A DNA stretch of 64,000 nucleotides from Pseudomonas fontis (GTDB lineage Bacteria; Pseudomonadota; Gammaproteobacteria; Pseudomonadales; Pseudomonadaceae), in assembly GCF_028656955.1 (NCBI RefSeq), contig NZ_JAMDGY010000052.1:1-64000 (forward strand), written 5' to 3'. The notes below the pieces were generated by a model that made no database searches, was not told the DNA's origin, and saw nothing but the letters and a program-made list of their open reading frames with translations. Position numbers and translations under genes: made by a program. Shown here in pieces: positions 44,111 through 53,145 of the stretch (position 1 is the first letter of the stretch; each line of letters opens with the position of its first letter).

Positions 44111-45358
44111 ATGAACTTGATCAAGACAAGCGTGCTGAATGCGATAGCAGTACTTGTAAAAATGCTGACCTTGTTGGGGATCAATAAGGTGTTGGCCATT
44201 TATGTCGGGCCATCGGGTTATGCAGCATTGGGGCAGTTTCAAAACGCTGTCCAGATGATTACAACCTTTGCCAGTGCATCCATTAATACCGGCGTGACGA
44301 AATACACAGCTGAGTATTACGATGACGAGAGCAAACAGCATTCAATCTGGCGTACCGCGGGTACGTTGGCCCTGATCGGTTCGATCGTGTCAGGGGCGCT
44401 TGTCGCCGCGTTCAACAAACAACTAGCGGATTGGTTTCTAAAGGACCCTGCGCTAGGTGGGGTTTTCATTTGGTTTGCTGTAGGCCTGGTGTTTTTCAGT
44501 TTCAATACGTTGCTACTGGCGGTGCTCAACGGTAAAAAGGAAATCCCTCGCTACGTCGCTGCTAATATCTCAGGTAGTTTGTTTGCCTTGGTCATCACGG
44601 CGGTCATGGCAATGCAGTTTGGCTTGTACGGCGCGTTGGTGGCGTTGGCAATATACCAGTCACTGGCGTTTTTCGTCACCGTTGTAATTTGCAGTAAGTT
44701 GAATTGGTTCAAGCTTCGTCATTTTGTTGGGCGTATCGATAAAGACTCGGCGCTGAACCTTTCAAAGTATGCCGCGATGGCATTTACTTCCGCGACCTGT
44801 GTGCCACTTAGTCTTATTTTAGTTCGTGATCACTTGGGTGAGTCGTTTGGCTGGTCGGCCGCAGGGTATTGGGAGGCCATGTGGCGCCTGAGCGCCGCCT
44901 ACTTGATGTTGATTACCACGACCCTGAGTGTGTACTACTTGCCGCGGCTGTCGGAACTTAAAGATAAAGCAGCCATTCGGCAGGAGTTGGCGCTCGGCTA
45001 TAAAGTGATTATGCCGGTCACCATGGCGGGGGGGATCACGTTGTATCTTATGCGTGACGTGGTCATTGCGCTGCTGTTTACCAGCGAATTCTCGCCGATG
45101 CGTGAGTTGTTCGCATTGCAGATGCTCGGGGACACGTTAAAGATTGGTGGGTGGATCCTCGCCTACCTGGTTCTGAGTAAGGCGATGTACAAGTTCTATA
45201 TCGCTGCTGAAATTATTTTTTCGATCAGTTTTGTTGGCTTTACTTGGCTGCTCTCGGATTTCTACGGCATGCAAGGTGTGGTCATGGCGTATGTTGTCAA
45301 TTACGCGCTTTATTGGCTGGTTATGGCTGTATATACCGCAAGATTTTTAAAGGTTTAG
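44111..45358 (+). CDS. wzx: O-antigen flippase, WzxE-like
   Basis: A 415-residue membrane protein with about twelve hydrophobic segments of the MOP/polysaccharide exporter superfamily. The N-terminus (MNLIKTSVLNAIAVLVKMLT, then GPSGYAALGQFQN) closely resembles enterobacterial WzxE, which flips lipid-linked ECA trisaccharide. It would move the lipid-linked O unit to the periplasmic face. Its likeness to WzxE agrees with an O unit built from similar sugars. wecB follows nine bases later. Confidence 0.88.
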   Translation: MNLIKTSVLNAIAVLVKMLTLLGINKVLAIYVGPSGYAALGQFQNAVQMITTFASASINTGVTKYTAEYYDDESKQHSIWRTAGTLALIGSIVSGALVAAFNKQLADWFLKDPALGGVFIWFAVGLVFFSFNTLLLAVLNGKKEIPRYVAANISGSLFALVITAVMAMQFGLYGALVALAIYQSLAFFVTVVICSKLNWFKLRHFVGRIDKDSALNLSKYAAMAFTSATCVPLSLILVRDHLGESFGWSAAGYWEAMWRLSAAYLMLITTTLSVYYLPRLSELKDKAAIRQELALGYKVIMPVTMAGGITLYLMRDVVIALLFTSEFSPMRELFALQMLGDTLKIGGWILAYLVLSKAMYKFYIAAEIIFSISFVGFTWLLSDFYGMQGVVMAYVVNYALYWLVMAVYTARFLKV

Positions 45359-45367
45359 GGGGCAGTA

Positions 45368-46498
45368 ATGTTAAAGACTCTATGTGTTTTTGGTACCCGG
45401 CCGGAAGCGATCAAAATGGCACCGGTCGCTATTGCACTGGCGAACGATACCGGAATAGAAGCGAGGATCTGCGTCACTGGGCAGCATAGGGAAATGCTGG
45501 ATCAAGTGCTTAACTTGTTTGACCTGACGCCAGACTTCGATCTGAATATCATGAAACCTTCGCAGGACCTGACAGATGTGACTGTCAGGATTCTTGAAGG
45601 GCTCAGGGGTGTGTTTGCTGATTTCGTGCCTGATGTGGTGCTCGTTCATGGTGATACCGCCACGACCTTCGCTACCAGCCTTGCCGCCTACTACCATCGA
45701 ATTCCTGTTGCACATGTGGAAGCAGGGTTGCGCACATGGGATATCTACTCTCCCTGGCCAGAGGAGGGCAACCGAAAACTGACCGGCGCGTTGGCTAATC
45801 TGCATTTCGCACCTACGGCAACTTCTCAGAGTAACTTGCTCAGGGAAGGCGTGGCGCAAAGCAATGTCATCGTGACTGGCAACACGGTCATTGATGCATT
45901 GATTTCTGTCATTGGCCGCTTGAAGAGCGACCCGGTCTTGAGTGCGGAAGCCGCCAAGCCGTTCTCGTTCATCTCATCTGATCGGCGCATCATCTTGGTA
46001 ACCGGGCATCGACGCGAGAGCTTCGGTGATGGCTTCGAGCGTATCTGCAAAGCGCTTGCACATATCGCCAATGCCCACCCGGACGTCGACATCATTTACC
46101 CGATGCACATGAACCCCAATGTTCGCGAACCGGTCAACCGGATTCTCAAGGGCATCAACAACGTTTACTTGATCGAACCATTGGACTATCTGCCCTTTGT
46201 CTACCTGATGGAGCGCTCCTACCTGATCCTTACCGATTCGGGAGGCATTCAGGAAGAAGCACCTTCCCTTGGGAAGCCGGTGCTGGTTATGCGTGACACG
46301 ACGGAGAGGCCCGAAGCGCTGCAGGCGGGAACGGTCAAGCTGGTGGGGACGAATGAAGAGGTGATGATCGCTGAGGTGGAAGAGCTGCTGAATAGCCAGG
46401 AGGCTTACGATAAGATGTCGTTTGCCCATAACCCCTACGGTGATGGCAACGCCTCTGGCAGAATTGTCGAGACATTGAAGCAGTTTTTCGGTAAGTAA
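45368..46498 (+). CDS. wecB: UDP-GlcNAc 2-epimerase (non-hydrolysing)
   Basis: A 376-residue cytoplasmic enzyme interconverting UDP-GlcNAc and UDP-ManNAc. Landmarks: FGTRPEAIKMAP (about 7-18), VTGQHREMLDQ (about 36-46), VHGDTATTFA (about 93), HVEAGLRT (about 116), GHRRESFG (about 215) and LTDSGGIQEEAP (about 287). No dehydrogenase gene (wecC type) follows, so the product sugar may enter the O unit as ManNAc, or be converted by enzymes encoded elsewhere. It is followed by an intrinsic terminator. Confidence 0.93.
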   Translation: MLKTLCVFGTRPEAIKMAPVAIALANDTGIEARICVTGQHREMLDQVLNLFDLTPDFDLNIMKPSQDLTDVTVRILEGLRGVFADFVPDVVLVHGDTATTFATSLAAYYHRIPVAHVEAGLRTWDIYSPWPEEGNRKLTGALANLHFAPTATSQSNLLREGVAQSNVIVTGNTVIDALISVIGRLKSDPVLSAEAAKPFSFISSDRRIILVTGHRRESFGDGFERICKALAHIANAHPDVDIIYPMHMNPNVREPVNRILKGINNVYLIEPLDYLPFVYLMERSYLILTDSGGIQEEAPSLGKPVLVMRDTTERPEALQAGTVKLVGTNEEVMIAEVEELLNSQEAYDKMSFAHNPYGDGNASGRIVETLKQFFGK

Positions 46499-46531
46499 CT
46501 TGGCAACAGCGGTGGTATCGGTAGTTAAAAG

Positions 46532-46558
46532 CCTAAACTTAGCAAGTTTAGGTTTTTT
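46532..46558 (+). terminator. Strong intrinsic terminator inside the O-antigen operon
   Basis: A perfect 9-bp stem (CCTAAACTT / AAGTTTAGG) with loop AGC is followed by six T. It lies 33 bases after the wecB stop and before wzy, in the middle of a run of same-strand genes, so read-through (for example by RfaH) or a new promoter would be needed for the genes downstream. Confidence 0.85.
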
Positions 46559-46577
46559 ATTTAGGGAAAGGTGCGCA

Positions 46578-47810
46578 GTGGATCACAATCATGTAAAGAA
46601 GCTTGACAGGGGAGTTGTGCTGCAAAACTTGTTTTTGTTATCTATTTCGCTGATTTTTTTTCCTATCTTGCCCGGTGTTTCAGAGACGCAGCCTATTTTG
46701 TTGTTGCTATTGGGTGGCCTGTGTCTGCTCACTGGGCGTATGAGTGTTAATATTTATGCTGCACTCTTGTATTATTTTTTTATACTATTTTTGATGGTTT
46801 TGTTTTTATCGGATTTTAACAGCGAGTATTTAGCTGAGGTGTCCAAGCTGCTGCTCGTATTGCTGTTGGTGGTATTGGCTTACCCGTGGATAGGGTTCGG
46901 TAGCAAGGGGTTCTATAAGCTATTCATTGCGGCGCATTTATTGATTGCAGTGCTTGCTATGCTGGGGCTCACGGCATGGATGGAAAGTTATTTCGGTCGT
47001 TACACGACACTTGAGGGGGGCAGGGGAATATCCTACCTCGCCAGTGAGCCCTCCTATGCGGCAACTTATATATTTTACGTGGCCTTGGTGTACACCTTGG
47101 GGTTGAATAAAGGGATTTTCAACTCGCGCGTGATGCAGGTCATGTTGTTGTTGATATTGCTCAGTACCTACTCACTGATGGGTTTTTTGTTTTTTGTGCT
47201 GATTTTGGCGGTGGATATATCACTTGGAAGGATGTATAAAAAAATCATTATGGGTGTGCTGGCTGTCTTGGGCGGCGCGCTGTTTTTCGTTACGGTGGAC
47301 CGGGTGTCAACCGAGTTGATTCCCCTGGCGACGTCAGTGTTCTCGAGTGACGAAGGTGTATTGCAATTGGCGCTGGGCTTTCCCAGTGCGAGCACTCGAT
47401 TCATCCTGAATGGCGTGGCTATTCTTGATGGTCTTCAGCGGGTATTTTATTTCCCAACAATCTCTTTTAATGGTGCACTGCCGACCATACTGAGCGATTA
47501 CGGACTGGGCCCTGTTCTCTATCAGCATGAGGTGATTGGCGCTTTGTATAAGGCGGGTGTCGAGTTGAAGCCGCAGGCGCTATTCCCCTATGTTGTTTAC
47601 ATGTTTGGGGTGCTGGCAATCCCGCTGCTGTTGAACCCGCTATCTGTGGCATTTAAAGTGCTGGGGCAAAGGAAGTATCTTTTCTTCATGGTGTGCCTGG
47701 CATTGATATTTATCTTTTTTTTCTACCAGTCTCAGTACGTAAACCCCATACAGTTTTTTGTATTCATCATAATTCATAAGTTTCTAAAAAAGACGGAGGG
47801 GGTCGTATGA
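46578..47810 (+). CDS. wzy: Putative O-antigen polymerase Wzy
   Basis: A 410-residue membrane protein with about ten to eleven hydrophobic segments and a larger loop in the second half, the Wzy layout; sequence similarity within this family is too low for motif proof. Membership of a wzx-wzy locus is the main argument. The GTG at 46578 is preferred because AAAGG precedes it and because the open frame upstream crosses a terminator hairpin. It is one of the most AT-rich genes of the window, as usual for wzy. Its stop overlaps the next start (ATGA). Confidence 0.75.
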   Translation: MDHNHVKKLDRGVVLQNLFLLSISLIFFPILPGVSETQPILLLLLGGLCLLTGRMSVNIYAALLYYFFILFLMVLFLSDFNSEYLAEVSKLLLVLLLVVLAYPWIGFGSKGFYKLFIAAHLLIAVLAMLGLTAWMESYFGRYTTLEGGRGISYLASEPSYAATYIFYVALVYTLGLNKGIFNSRVMQVMLLLILLSTYSLMGFLFFVLILAVDISLGRMYKKIIMGVLAVLGGALFFVTVDRVSTELIPLATSVFSSDEGVLQLALGFPSASTRFILNGVAILDGLQRVFYFPTISFNGALPTILSDYGLGPVLYQHEVIGALYKAGVELKPQALFPYVVYMFGVLAIPLLLNPLSVAFKVLGQRKYLFFMVCLALIFIFFFYQSQYVNPIQFFVFIIIHKFLKKTEGVV

Positions 47811-48997
47811 GTTTCGTTTTTTATAGCCCAAGCCGAGTGGTTGGCGGCGCGGAGCATCTGTTTTTCAGGTTGTACACGCTTTACAAGCATCAAGGCTACG
47901 AGTGCAAAGTGGTGGATTACGCCGATGGGGCATTTTCCAAGCTGGGTGTGCCTGATGAAGACATCGTTGTTATTAGCTCTATTCGGCAGGCTTTTCAGGT
48001 TGACTGCGATTATTTTGTATTGCCACCGAATATGGCTTATGAGGCGTTGTGCAATGCAGTGATGCAGGACCGTACCAAGATTATTTTTTGGTCACTCCAT
48101 CCCTATAACTGCATCCCTATTCTGCCGCTTGCGTTCTATAAAAAACTTGATGCGTCGAGCTTTTTGAAGCGAATGATCGATCTGTTCGTACTGCGTAAAC
48201 AGATAAATTACGCTCGTGCCTTGTTTACCGACGCGTCGAAAAAAAGCGCACTGATTTTCATGGACGGAGAAAACTACAGCTCTGGCCAGCGCTTCCTTCA
48301 GTCCCCCGTCGACCGAAAATTCTTACCCCTCCCGTCCCCGGTGATATTTGAGACTCGCGCGCAGCGTCATACTCGACCAACCGTGCTGAATTTTTTCTGG
48401 GTGGGTAGGCTGGTTGACTTCAAAATTGGCTCACTGAACAGGTTGATTCAGGATCTAGATACGTGGAGTCAGGGGCAGCAGTTGCCAATCACTTTGCACG
48501 TAGTGGGCAGCGGGGACGCAGAAGGGCAAATGCTCTCTGCAGCCCATTTCAAAATTGAAAAGCACGGCTACCTGGATAACCAGGCTCTACATAAGGTACT
48601 CGCCACGACAGCGGATGCAGTGTTCAGTCAAGGCACCTCTGTATTGGAGAGTGCAGCGATCGGGCTGCCATCTTTTATCGTCATGCCGACATACGAACCG
48701 GTGGGGAACGAATGTTCTTATATGCCGTTGTCTGAGACTAGAAATTTCGATCTCGGCAGTTTTTCAGCCACTGAAGGTTTGCGCACATTCGCCGAGTTGA
48801 GCGAAGGCAGGTACTTTGACGGCACCTATGGTGCCGCGTGTCGGGCATATGTACTTGAGCACCATGATCTATTGCAGGTTGCTGCCCAATTGTTGTTGAT
48901 GGCACAACATTCCAATTTCTTGTTTAGCGATGTTCGCTCCGCTTACAGGCAGCGTTTTCTTTCCAGGTATGTATTCTCAGCGTTAAAAGGGAAGTGA
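47807..48997 (+). CDS. Glycosyltransferase, GT4-like
   Basis: A 396-residue GT-B-fold protein. The N-terminal half begins FVFYSPSRVVGGAEHLFFRL, the G-G-A-E pattern of GT4 acceptor-side loops. The C-terminal half starts near 200 (FFWVGRLVDFK) and ends in a nucleotide-sugar site with QGTSVLESAAIGLPSFI near 275, where E-x7-E is reduced to a single clear Glu. Donor and acceptor are unknown; it should add one sugar of the O unit. It is translationally coupled to wzy by a 4-base overlap. Confidence 0.78.
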   Translation: MSFVFYSPSRVVGGAEHLFFRLYTLYKHQGYECKVVDYADGAFSKLGVPDEDIVVISSIRQAFQVDCDYFVLPPNMAYEALCNAVMQDRTKIIFWSLHPYNCIPILPLAFYKKLDASSFLKRMIDLFVLRKQINYARALFTDASKKSALIFMDGENYSSGQRFLQSPVDRKFLPLPSPVIFETRAQRHTRPTVLNFFWVGRLVDFKIGSLNRLIQDLDTWSQGQQLPITLHVVGSGDAEGQMLSAAHFKIEKHGYLDNQALHKVLATTADAVFSQGTSVLESAAIGLPSFIVMPTYEPVGNECSYMPLSETRNFDLGSFSATEGLRTFAELSEGRYFDGTYGAACRAYVLEHHDLLQVAAQLLLMAQHSNFLFSDVRSAYRQRFLSRYVFSALKGK

Positions 48998-49005
48998 GAT
49001 CGGTT

Positions 49006-50265
49006 ATGCGTATTCTATTTGTGGGAACTGAGGTTTCCTTGAAAAATAGTCCTGAAGGGATCGTATCTCGGGCCCTGGTAGAAGGCTTCATTAAAAATGG
49101 CTGCTCGGTTGATCTGATATCGCCGCGCTTGCCAGAGGTTATCGACGGGCTTGCTCAGCATTTCTCTTACGACGCCAAAGAAAATTTTGTTATTAACAAG
49201 CTGCACAAAAAAATCACTGGCCTGGAAGGCGGCGGTTTTTATGACTATTGCTGCACACTGATCAGCGAAATTTCTGTAGCGACCTATGACCTGATCTTCA
49301 TTAGAAGTGACCCGGTCTCACTGCATAAGATCGCGCTTTTCATTAATCAGACGTTCGGCATCAGCTGTGTATGTTCCTTCGGCGATGTCGGATCGGTTAA
49401 CCCCTACTATTCAGGTGGCTTGTTGACGCGTCTGCGCAAGAAGAATCTGGTTGCGCTGGAGCGACAACTGATTTCGGCAGGCAATATCGTCACGCAGACG
49501 AACCAGCGGAGTATTGACCTTTACCGTGATGCGGGCTTTGATGTCTCACGCTTCTGTGTATTGCCAAACCCTATCGTGAGTACCGTTGACAGGAACCAGG
49601 CGCTGTTGAGCGCTGAAGAGCTGGCGGTTTTTCCCGAGACGGTGGCGGCGTGTTACCGTGACGTGGTCGCCACGTCGTCTCAGCATGCGCACAATGTTGC
49701 GTTTATCGGGTCTTTCTACGGGGAGCGTAAACCCGATGCAATGCTGGATTTCTTTGCGGGTCGCGAAGATGTCGCGTTGCATGTGTTTGGTGGTGTGCGG
49801 AATATTCTATTTGAGAAAAATGGTATTGCCTATCGATGGATGCGTGAGAAGGGCCTCAAGGCGTTGATGGACAGCGCCAAGGAAAAAGGGGTTAAAAACT
49901 TTTACATTTGGCCGTTTATGCCAATAAAGTTGATTAACAGTCTGGTGGTTAATCGCTTTGATGGATTAATTAATGTCGATGCAGACTTCAAGCCCAACCC
50001 TTTCCTGTCGTCCAAGGTTGTGCAATACCTGAGCTACAATAAATCCGTGTTTAACTTCAGCAATGAGGGGGCGACTGTCGACTTGCTGAAAGAGGCGGGC
50101 ATTGAGTATTTTATCGACTATTCGAACCCGCTGCCTGAGCGCTGCGCGTTCGAGGTGCTTTCCGAGCGGACTCGTCCGACCGTCGACTTGGCTGATCACT
50201 ACTCTCGGGAAGCTGTTATTCGGCGCTTTCTGGATGAGCGGGTGATTGCTGAACGTTGCGCATGA
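49006..50265 (+). CDS. Probable glycosyltransferase, GT-B fold
   Basis: A 419-residue protein starting MRILFVGTEVSLKNSPEGIVSRALVEGF, written here only to residue 10 as evidence: MRILFVGTEV is a GT-B Rossmann strand. The second domain begins near 225 (NVAFIGSFYGERKPDAML). The nucleotide-binding end is poorly conserved, as NPFLSSKVVQYLSYNK replaces the usual E-x-F-G-x-P-x-x-E. Second of only two clear glycosyltransferases apart from WbpL. The ATG at 49006 is preferred over a GTG at 48994 that overlaps the previous stop. It ends before a palindrome and a gene on the opposite strand. Confidence 0.68.
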   Translation: MRILFVGTEVSLKNSPEGIVSRALVEGFIKNGCSVDLISPRLPEVIDGLAQHFSYDAKENFVINKLHKKITGLEGGGFYDYCCTLISEISVATYDLIFIRSDPVSLHKIALFINQTFGISCVCSFGDVGSVNPYYSGGLLTRLRKKNLVALERQLISAGNIVTQTNQRSIDLYRDAGFDVSRFCVLPNPIVSTVDRNQALLSAEELAVFPETVAACYRDVVATSSQHAHNVAFIGSFYGERKPDAMLDFFAGREDVALHVFGGVRNILFEKNGIAYRWMREKGLKALMDSAKEKGVKNFYIWPFMPIKLINSLVVNRFDGLINVDADFKPNPFLSSKVVQYLSYNKSVFNFSNEGATVDLLKEAGIEYFIDYSNPLPERCAFEVLSERTRPTVDLADHYSREAVIRRFLDERVIAERCA

Positions 50266-50277
50266 GCGGACGTTGAG

Positions 50278-50295
50278 AGCCCCCTAGGAGGGGCT
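50278..50295 (+). terminator. Possible weak terminator hairpin
   Basis: AGCCCC/GGGGCT hairpin 12 bases after the glycosyltransferase stop, but followed by TTCGTAAA without a T run. Confidence 0.4.
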
Positions 50296-50323
50296 TTCGT
50301 AAAGCGTTTGCCTGGCAATATGG

Positions 50324-50365
50324 GTTCATTGACTCTCTTGCTGTGCAGCATGAGAGTCAATGAAC
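50324..50365. repeat. 42-base near-perfect palindrome between convergent genes
   Basis: Arms GTTCATTGACTCTC (50324-50337) and its exact complement (50352-50365), then one T:T mismatch, then a further 5-bp TGCTG/CAGCA stem with a 2-base centre. It lies between the convergent glycosyltransferase and acyltransferase genes. It could end transcription in both directions, yet it lacks T runs. Confidence 0.85.
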
Positions 50366-50396
50366 AGGCCGGCTGCATCGGCTGGAGGATGCCGGG

Positions 50397-51533
50397 TCAG
50401 GCGGCAGTGGCGACACCGTCTTGTGCGTTGTTGGGTTGCTTACGAGTAATGCGCGCGGTTATAAACTGACTCAGGGCCGTGCTCAGGCGTTGTTCGATTA
50501 GAGCATGGGGCAGGGTCGACAGTAGCAGAACCACCACGATCAAAAAGACAACGTAGCCAATGCCAAGGTGGTCGGCAAGCGGGGTGTTTTTTAATACCCG
50601 GGTGAGGGCTAAGCCTACCGTGGTATGCAGTATGTAAATCGAAAAAGAAATATTACCCAGCCACATCAACACCGCTCCAGGCTTCCAGCCGGCGCCAGAC
50701 TTCTCAGCGATGGCAAAACCCAGCACCAGCGCGATAGCACCTGCGCCCATTCCGTAGATCCCAGGTTTATTGTAGAAGCCGTCCAGATACTGCCAGACAG
50801 CAAACGAAACAAGCAGCCCCGCGATTGGCAGGCCCATGCGTTTGCTGACGGTAATGTTGGACATGAAGAACGCGGCAATGACCATCCCGGCGAAAAACTC
50901 TGGGATACAAGGGTGTATGGCTTGGCCGAGTAACGGCGTCAGGAAACTAAGGCTGGGTGGGACAAAGGAAAAGTCCGTTACCATGGATTGTACGGCAACA
51001 GTTAGTGTTATCCAGGTTCCGGCCACAAGCCAGCGCAGTCGATTAAATAACAAGCAAAAAGAAAAAACGAGGTAGAAATATATCTCAATATTCAAGGTCC
51101 ATCCGACATCAAGTGTCGGTGCGGGAGCGACCGGGTAAAATACTAGGCTAAGTGCGGTTTTTATATATTCTTCCGTTGTCATCCAGCCAAGGCTGATGAG
51201 GAACAAGACATACAGTATCGTACCGAATGCGTAAAGTGGCCAAATCCTTGCGAAGCGTTTTGCCAGGAAGACCAGGGCATTTTTAGCGCCCCCAGATCGG
51301 CCGCCAGTGGAATAGACCATGATGAATCCGCTGATGACAAAAAACACATCAACGCCAGAAAAGCCGTTGGCAAAAAATAGTGTCAGCACGGAAGACTCGA
51401 TATCTCCCTTCACGGCAGGCCGAAAATGCCAAATCAACACCATCATTGCCGCAAGGGCTCTCAGTGCTTGAATAAAATGGATCTGGGGTTTATCTGTCAT
51501 TGCGGGTCTGACGGTTGAATAATGGAGCCGCAT
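50397..51533 (-). CDS. Acyltransferase family 3 membrane protein (O-antigen O-acetylase candidate)
   Basis: A 378-residue integral membrane acyltransferase with about ten hydrophobic segments. The family landmarks are QALRALAAMMVLIWHF (catalytic-type His near residue 37) and GFSGVDVFFVISGFIM near residue 58. Such enzymes O-acetylate or otherwise acylate sugars of O antigens. The ATG at 51533 has GGAG ten bases before it; an ATG at 51500 (MTDKPQIHF) without a ribosome site is the alternative start. It is the only gene of the locus on the minus strand, so it has its own promoter, probably in the 357-base gap after it. Confidence 0.85.
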   Translation of the reverse strand: MRLHYSTVRPAMTDKPQIHFIQALRALAAMMVLIWHFRPAVKGDIESSVLTLFFANGFSGVDVFFVISGFIMVYSTGGRSGGAKNALVFLAKRFARIWPLYAFGTILYVLFLISLGWMTTEEYIKTALSLVFYPVAPAPTLDVGWTLNIEIYFYLVFSFCLLFNRLRWLVAGTWITLTVAVQSMVTDFSFVPPSLSFLTPLLGQAIHPCIPEFFAGMVIAAFFMSNITVSKRMGLPIAGLLVSFAVWQYLDGFYNKPGIYGMGAGAIALVLGFAIAEKSGAGWKPGAVLMWLGNISFSIYILHTTVGLALTRVLKNTPLADHLGIGYVVFLIVVVLLLSTLPHALIEQRLSTALSQFITARITRKQPNNAQDGVATAA

Positions 51534-51890
51534 CTAAGCATTTCTCCGACTGTTTTTCCATCGGCGGACCTTAAAAAGGCCTGTTGCATACTTCAGGTAT
51601 CAACCCACGGATCAGCCCGATCTCAGGTGTATTGAATCAGCTCCTGGCATTACTGGCGATCTCGTTGCAGCATGGGCGAAGGGTAACGAAACCCAGTAGG
51701 CTGCAAGCCGCTCGGGCATGTCAATGATTCAGGGGCGACTGCTGGCAGCGCGTTTTATTCGGCAAGAATAGAGGTTGCTGTCATCCTTTGAATTTATCGA
51801 TAATCAGAGGCAGCGCATCCGCACGCCAAGCAATGATGTGTTGCACAGCAAAAATTTTTGCGATGCCATCAGGTACAAGGTCAGCATTTA
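51534..51890. other. 357-base gap without a recognisable gene
   Basis: This stretch separates the divergent acyltransferase and epimerase genes, so promoters for both should be here, but I cannot point to clear boxes. A short minus-strand reading frame ending at 51781 is discussed among rejected items. Confidence 0.4.
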
Positions 51891-52856
51891 ATGAATTCTT
51901 CAGTTCTATTGACTGGTGCAACCGGCTTTGTCGGCAAGGCGACCCTTGACAGTCTTATCGCTAGCGGACACCCCGTCGTTGCCGCGTTGCGTGGAAACGC
52001 CAGCTTGGATTGCCCAAGTGCCACAATCATGCGTATTGACTCGTTGGACGAGCAAACGCAATGGCAGGACGGCCTCTCCGGTATCGATATTGTTATCCAT
52101 TCAGCCGCTCGGGTTCATGTGATGGACGACACCGATACGGACCCGTTGGCGGCCTACCGCAAAGTGAACGTTGAGGGGACGTTGAACCTGGCGCGCCAAG
52201 CAGTGGCTGCCGGTGTCAAACGTTTCATATTCATCAGTTCGATCAAGGTAAACGGCGAGGGCACGCTTAAAGGGCAACCCTATCGTGCCGACGATACTCC
52301 GGCGCCGGTTGGCCCCTATGGTATTTCGAAAATGGAGGCTGAACAGGGCTTGCGTGCGCTGGCAGAGCAATCATCGCTGGAAGTTGTCATTATTCGCCCT
52401 GTTCTCGTCTACGGTCCCGGGGTCAGGGCCAACTTTCTCTCTATGATGCGTTGGCTGGATAAAGGTGTGCCTTTACCGTTTGGCGCAATTGACAATCGAC
52501 GCAGCCTGGTCGCTCTGGACAATCTGGTCGACTTGATTATCACCTGCATCGATCATCCTGCTGCGGCGAACCAGACATTCCTGGTCAGTGATGGCGATGA
52601 TCTGTCGACCACTGGGCTGCTCAAAAAAATGGCCAGCGCGCTTGGCAAACCGGCACGGTTGCTGCCGGTGCCATCGGTACTGTTGAAGTTTGCCGCCACT
52701 GCACTTGGCAAACGCTCGTTGTCTCAGCGCCTGTGCGGATCACTGCAAGTGGATATCGAAAAAACCCGGTCACTGCTTGGCTGGGAACCGCCCATCAGTA
52801 CGGATGACGCATTAAAGTTGACCGCTCGCAGCTATCAGGGCAGCGACAGAGGTTGA
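51891..52856 (+). CDS. Nucleotide-sugar epimerase/dehydratase, WbpV-like extended SDR
   Basis: A 321-residue extended short-chain dehydrogenase. NAD motif GATGFVGKA at residues 8-16, the catalytic Ser-Ser in FISSIKVNG (about 115-123), and Y-x-x-x-K in YGISKMEAE near residue 143. Close to WbpV/WbpK-type proteins next to wbpM in other pseudomonads, which act on the UDP-4-keto sugar made by WbpM to give UDP-FucNAc or UDP-QuiNAc for WbpL. The C4 stereochemistry cannot be read from sequence. The ATG at 51891 begins the Rossmann strand directly. Confidence 0.85.
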   Translation: MNSSVLLTGATGFVGKATLDSLIASGHPVVAALRGNASLDCPSATIMRIDSLDEQTQWQDGLSGIDIVIHSAARVHVMDDTDTDPLAAYRKVNVEGTLNLARQAVAAGVKRFIFISSIKVNGEGTLKGQPYRADDTPAPVGPYGISKMEAEQGLRALAEQSSLEVVIIRPVLVYGPGVRANFLSMMRWLDKGVPLPFGAIDNRRSLVALDNLVDLIITCIDHPAAANQTFLVSDGDDLSTTGLLKKMASALGKPARLLPVPSVLLKFAATALGKRSLSQRLCGSLQVDIEKTRSLLGWEPPISTDDALKLTARSYQGSDRG

Positions 52857-53145
52857 TTGCCTCAGGGCAGCCGGCTACCTATGGCGCTCTGGCCCACGAG
52901 GGTGGCCTGTGAGTTTTCTGCTAAGTCCCTGGCACTTTTTTTCAGTTGTTACAGTAAACTCTGTGGGTCATGCTGCTGGGGTTGTGGCTTGAGTGTGCAA
53001 TGAGGTGGAACGTTACTGCGGTTCTTGCCACCGTGGTTATGGTTAAACCGCTTTGGCTCGACGGGATTACCCACGAGCTGAAGTGCCCACCTCAACGAAG
53101 AAAGACGGATTCGATACGGGAGCAGTAAAGGTGTTCGAGAGGTTT

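Noticed and set aside
51781..51904. Minus-strand peptide ending HIIAWRADALPLIIDKFKG that looks like the end of a protein
   Set aside because: It could be the remnant of a lost gene, but it is short, overlaps the start of the epimerase gene and has no identifiable family.
52970..53128. 52-codon frame just upstream of wbpM
   Set aside because: No ribosome site and no similarity; it overlaps the open extension of the wbpM frame. It could be a leader peptide but nothing supports this.
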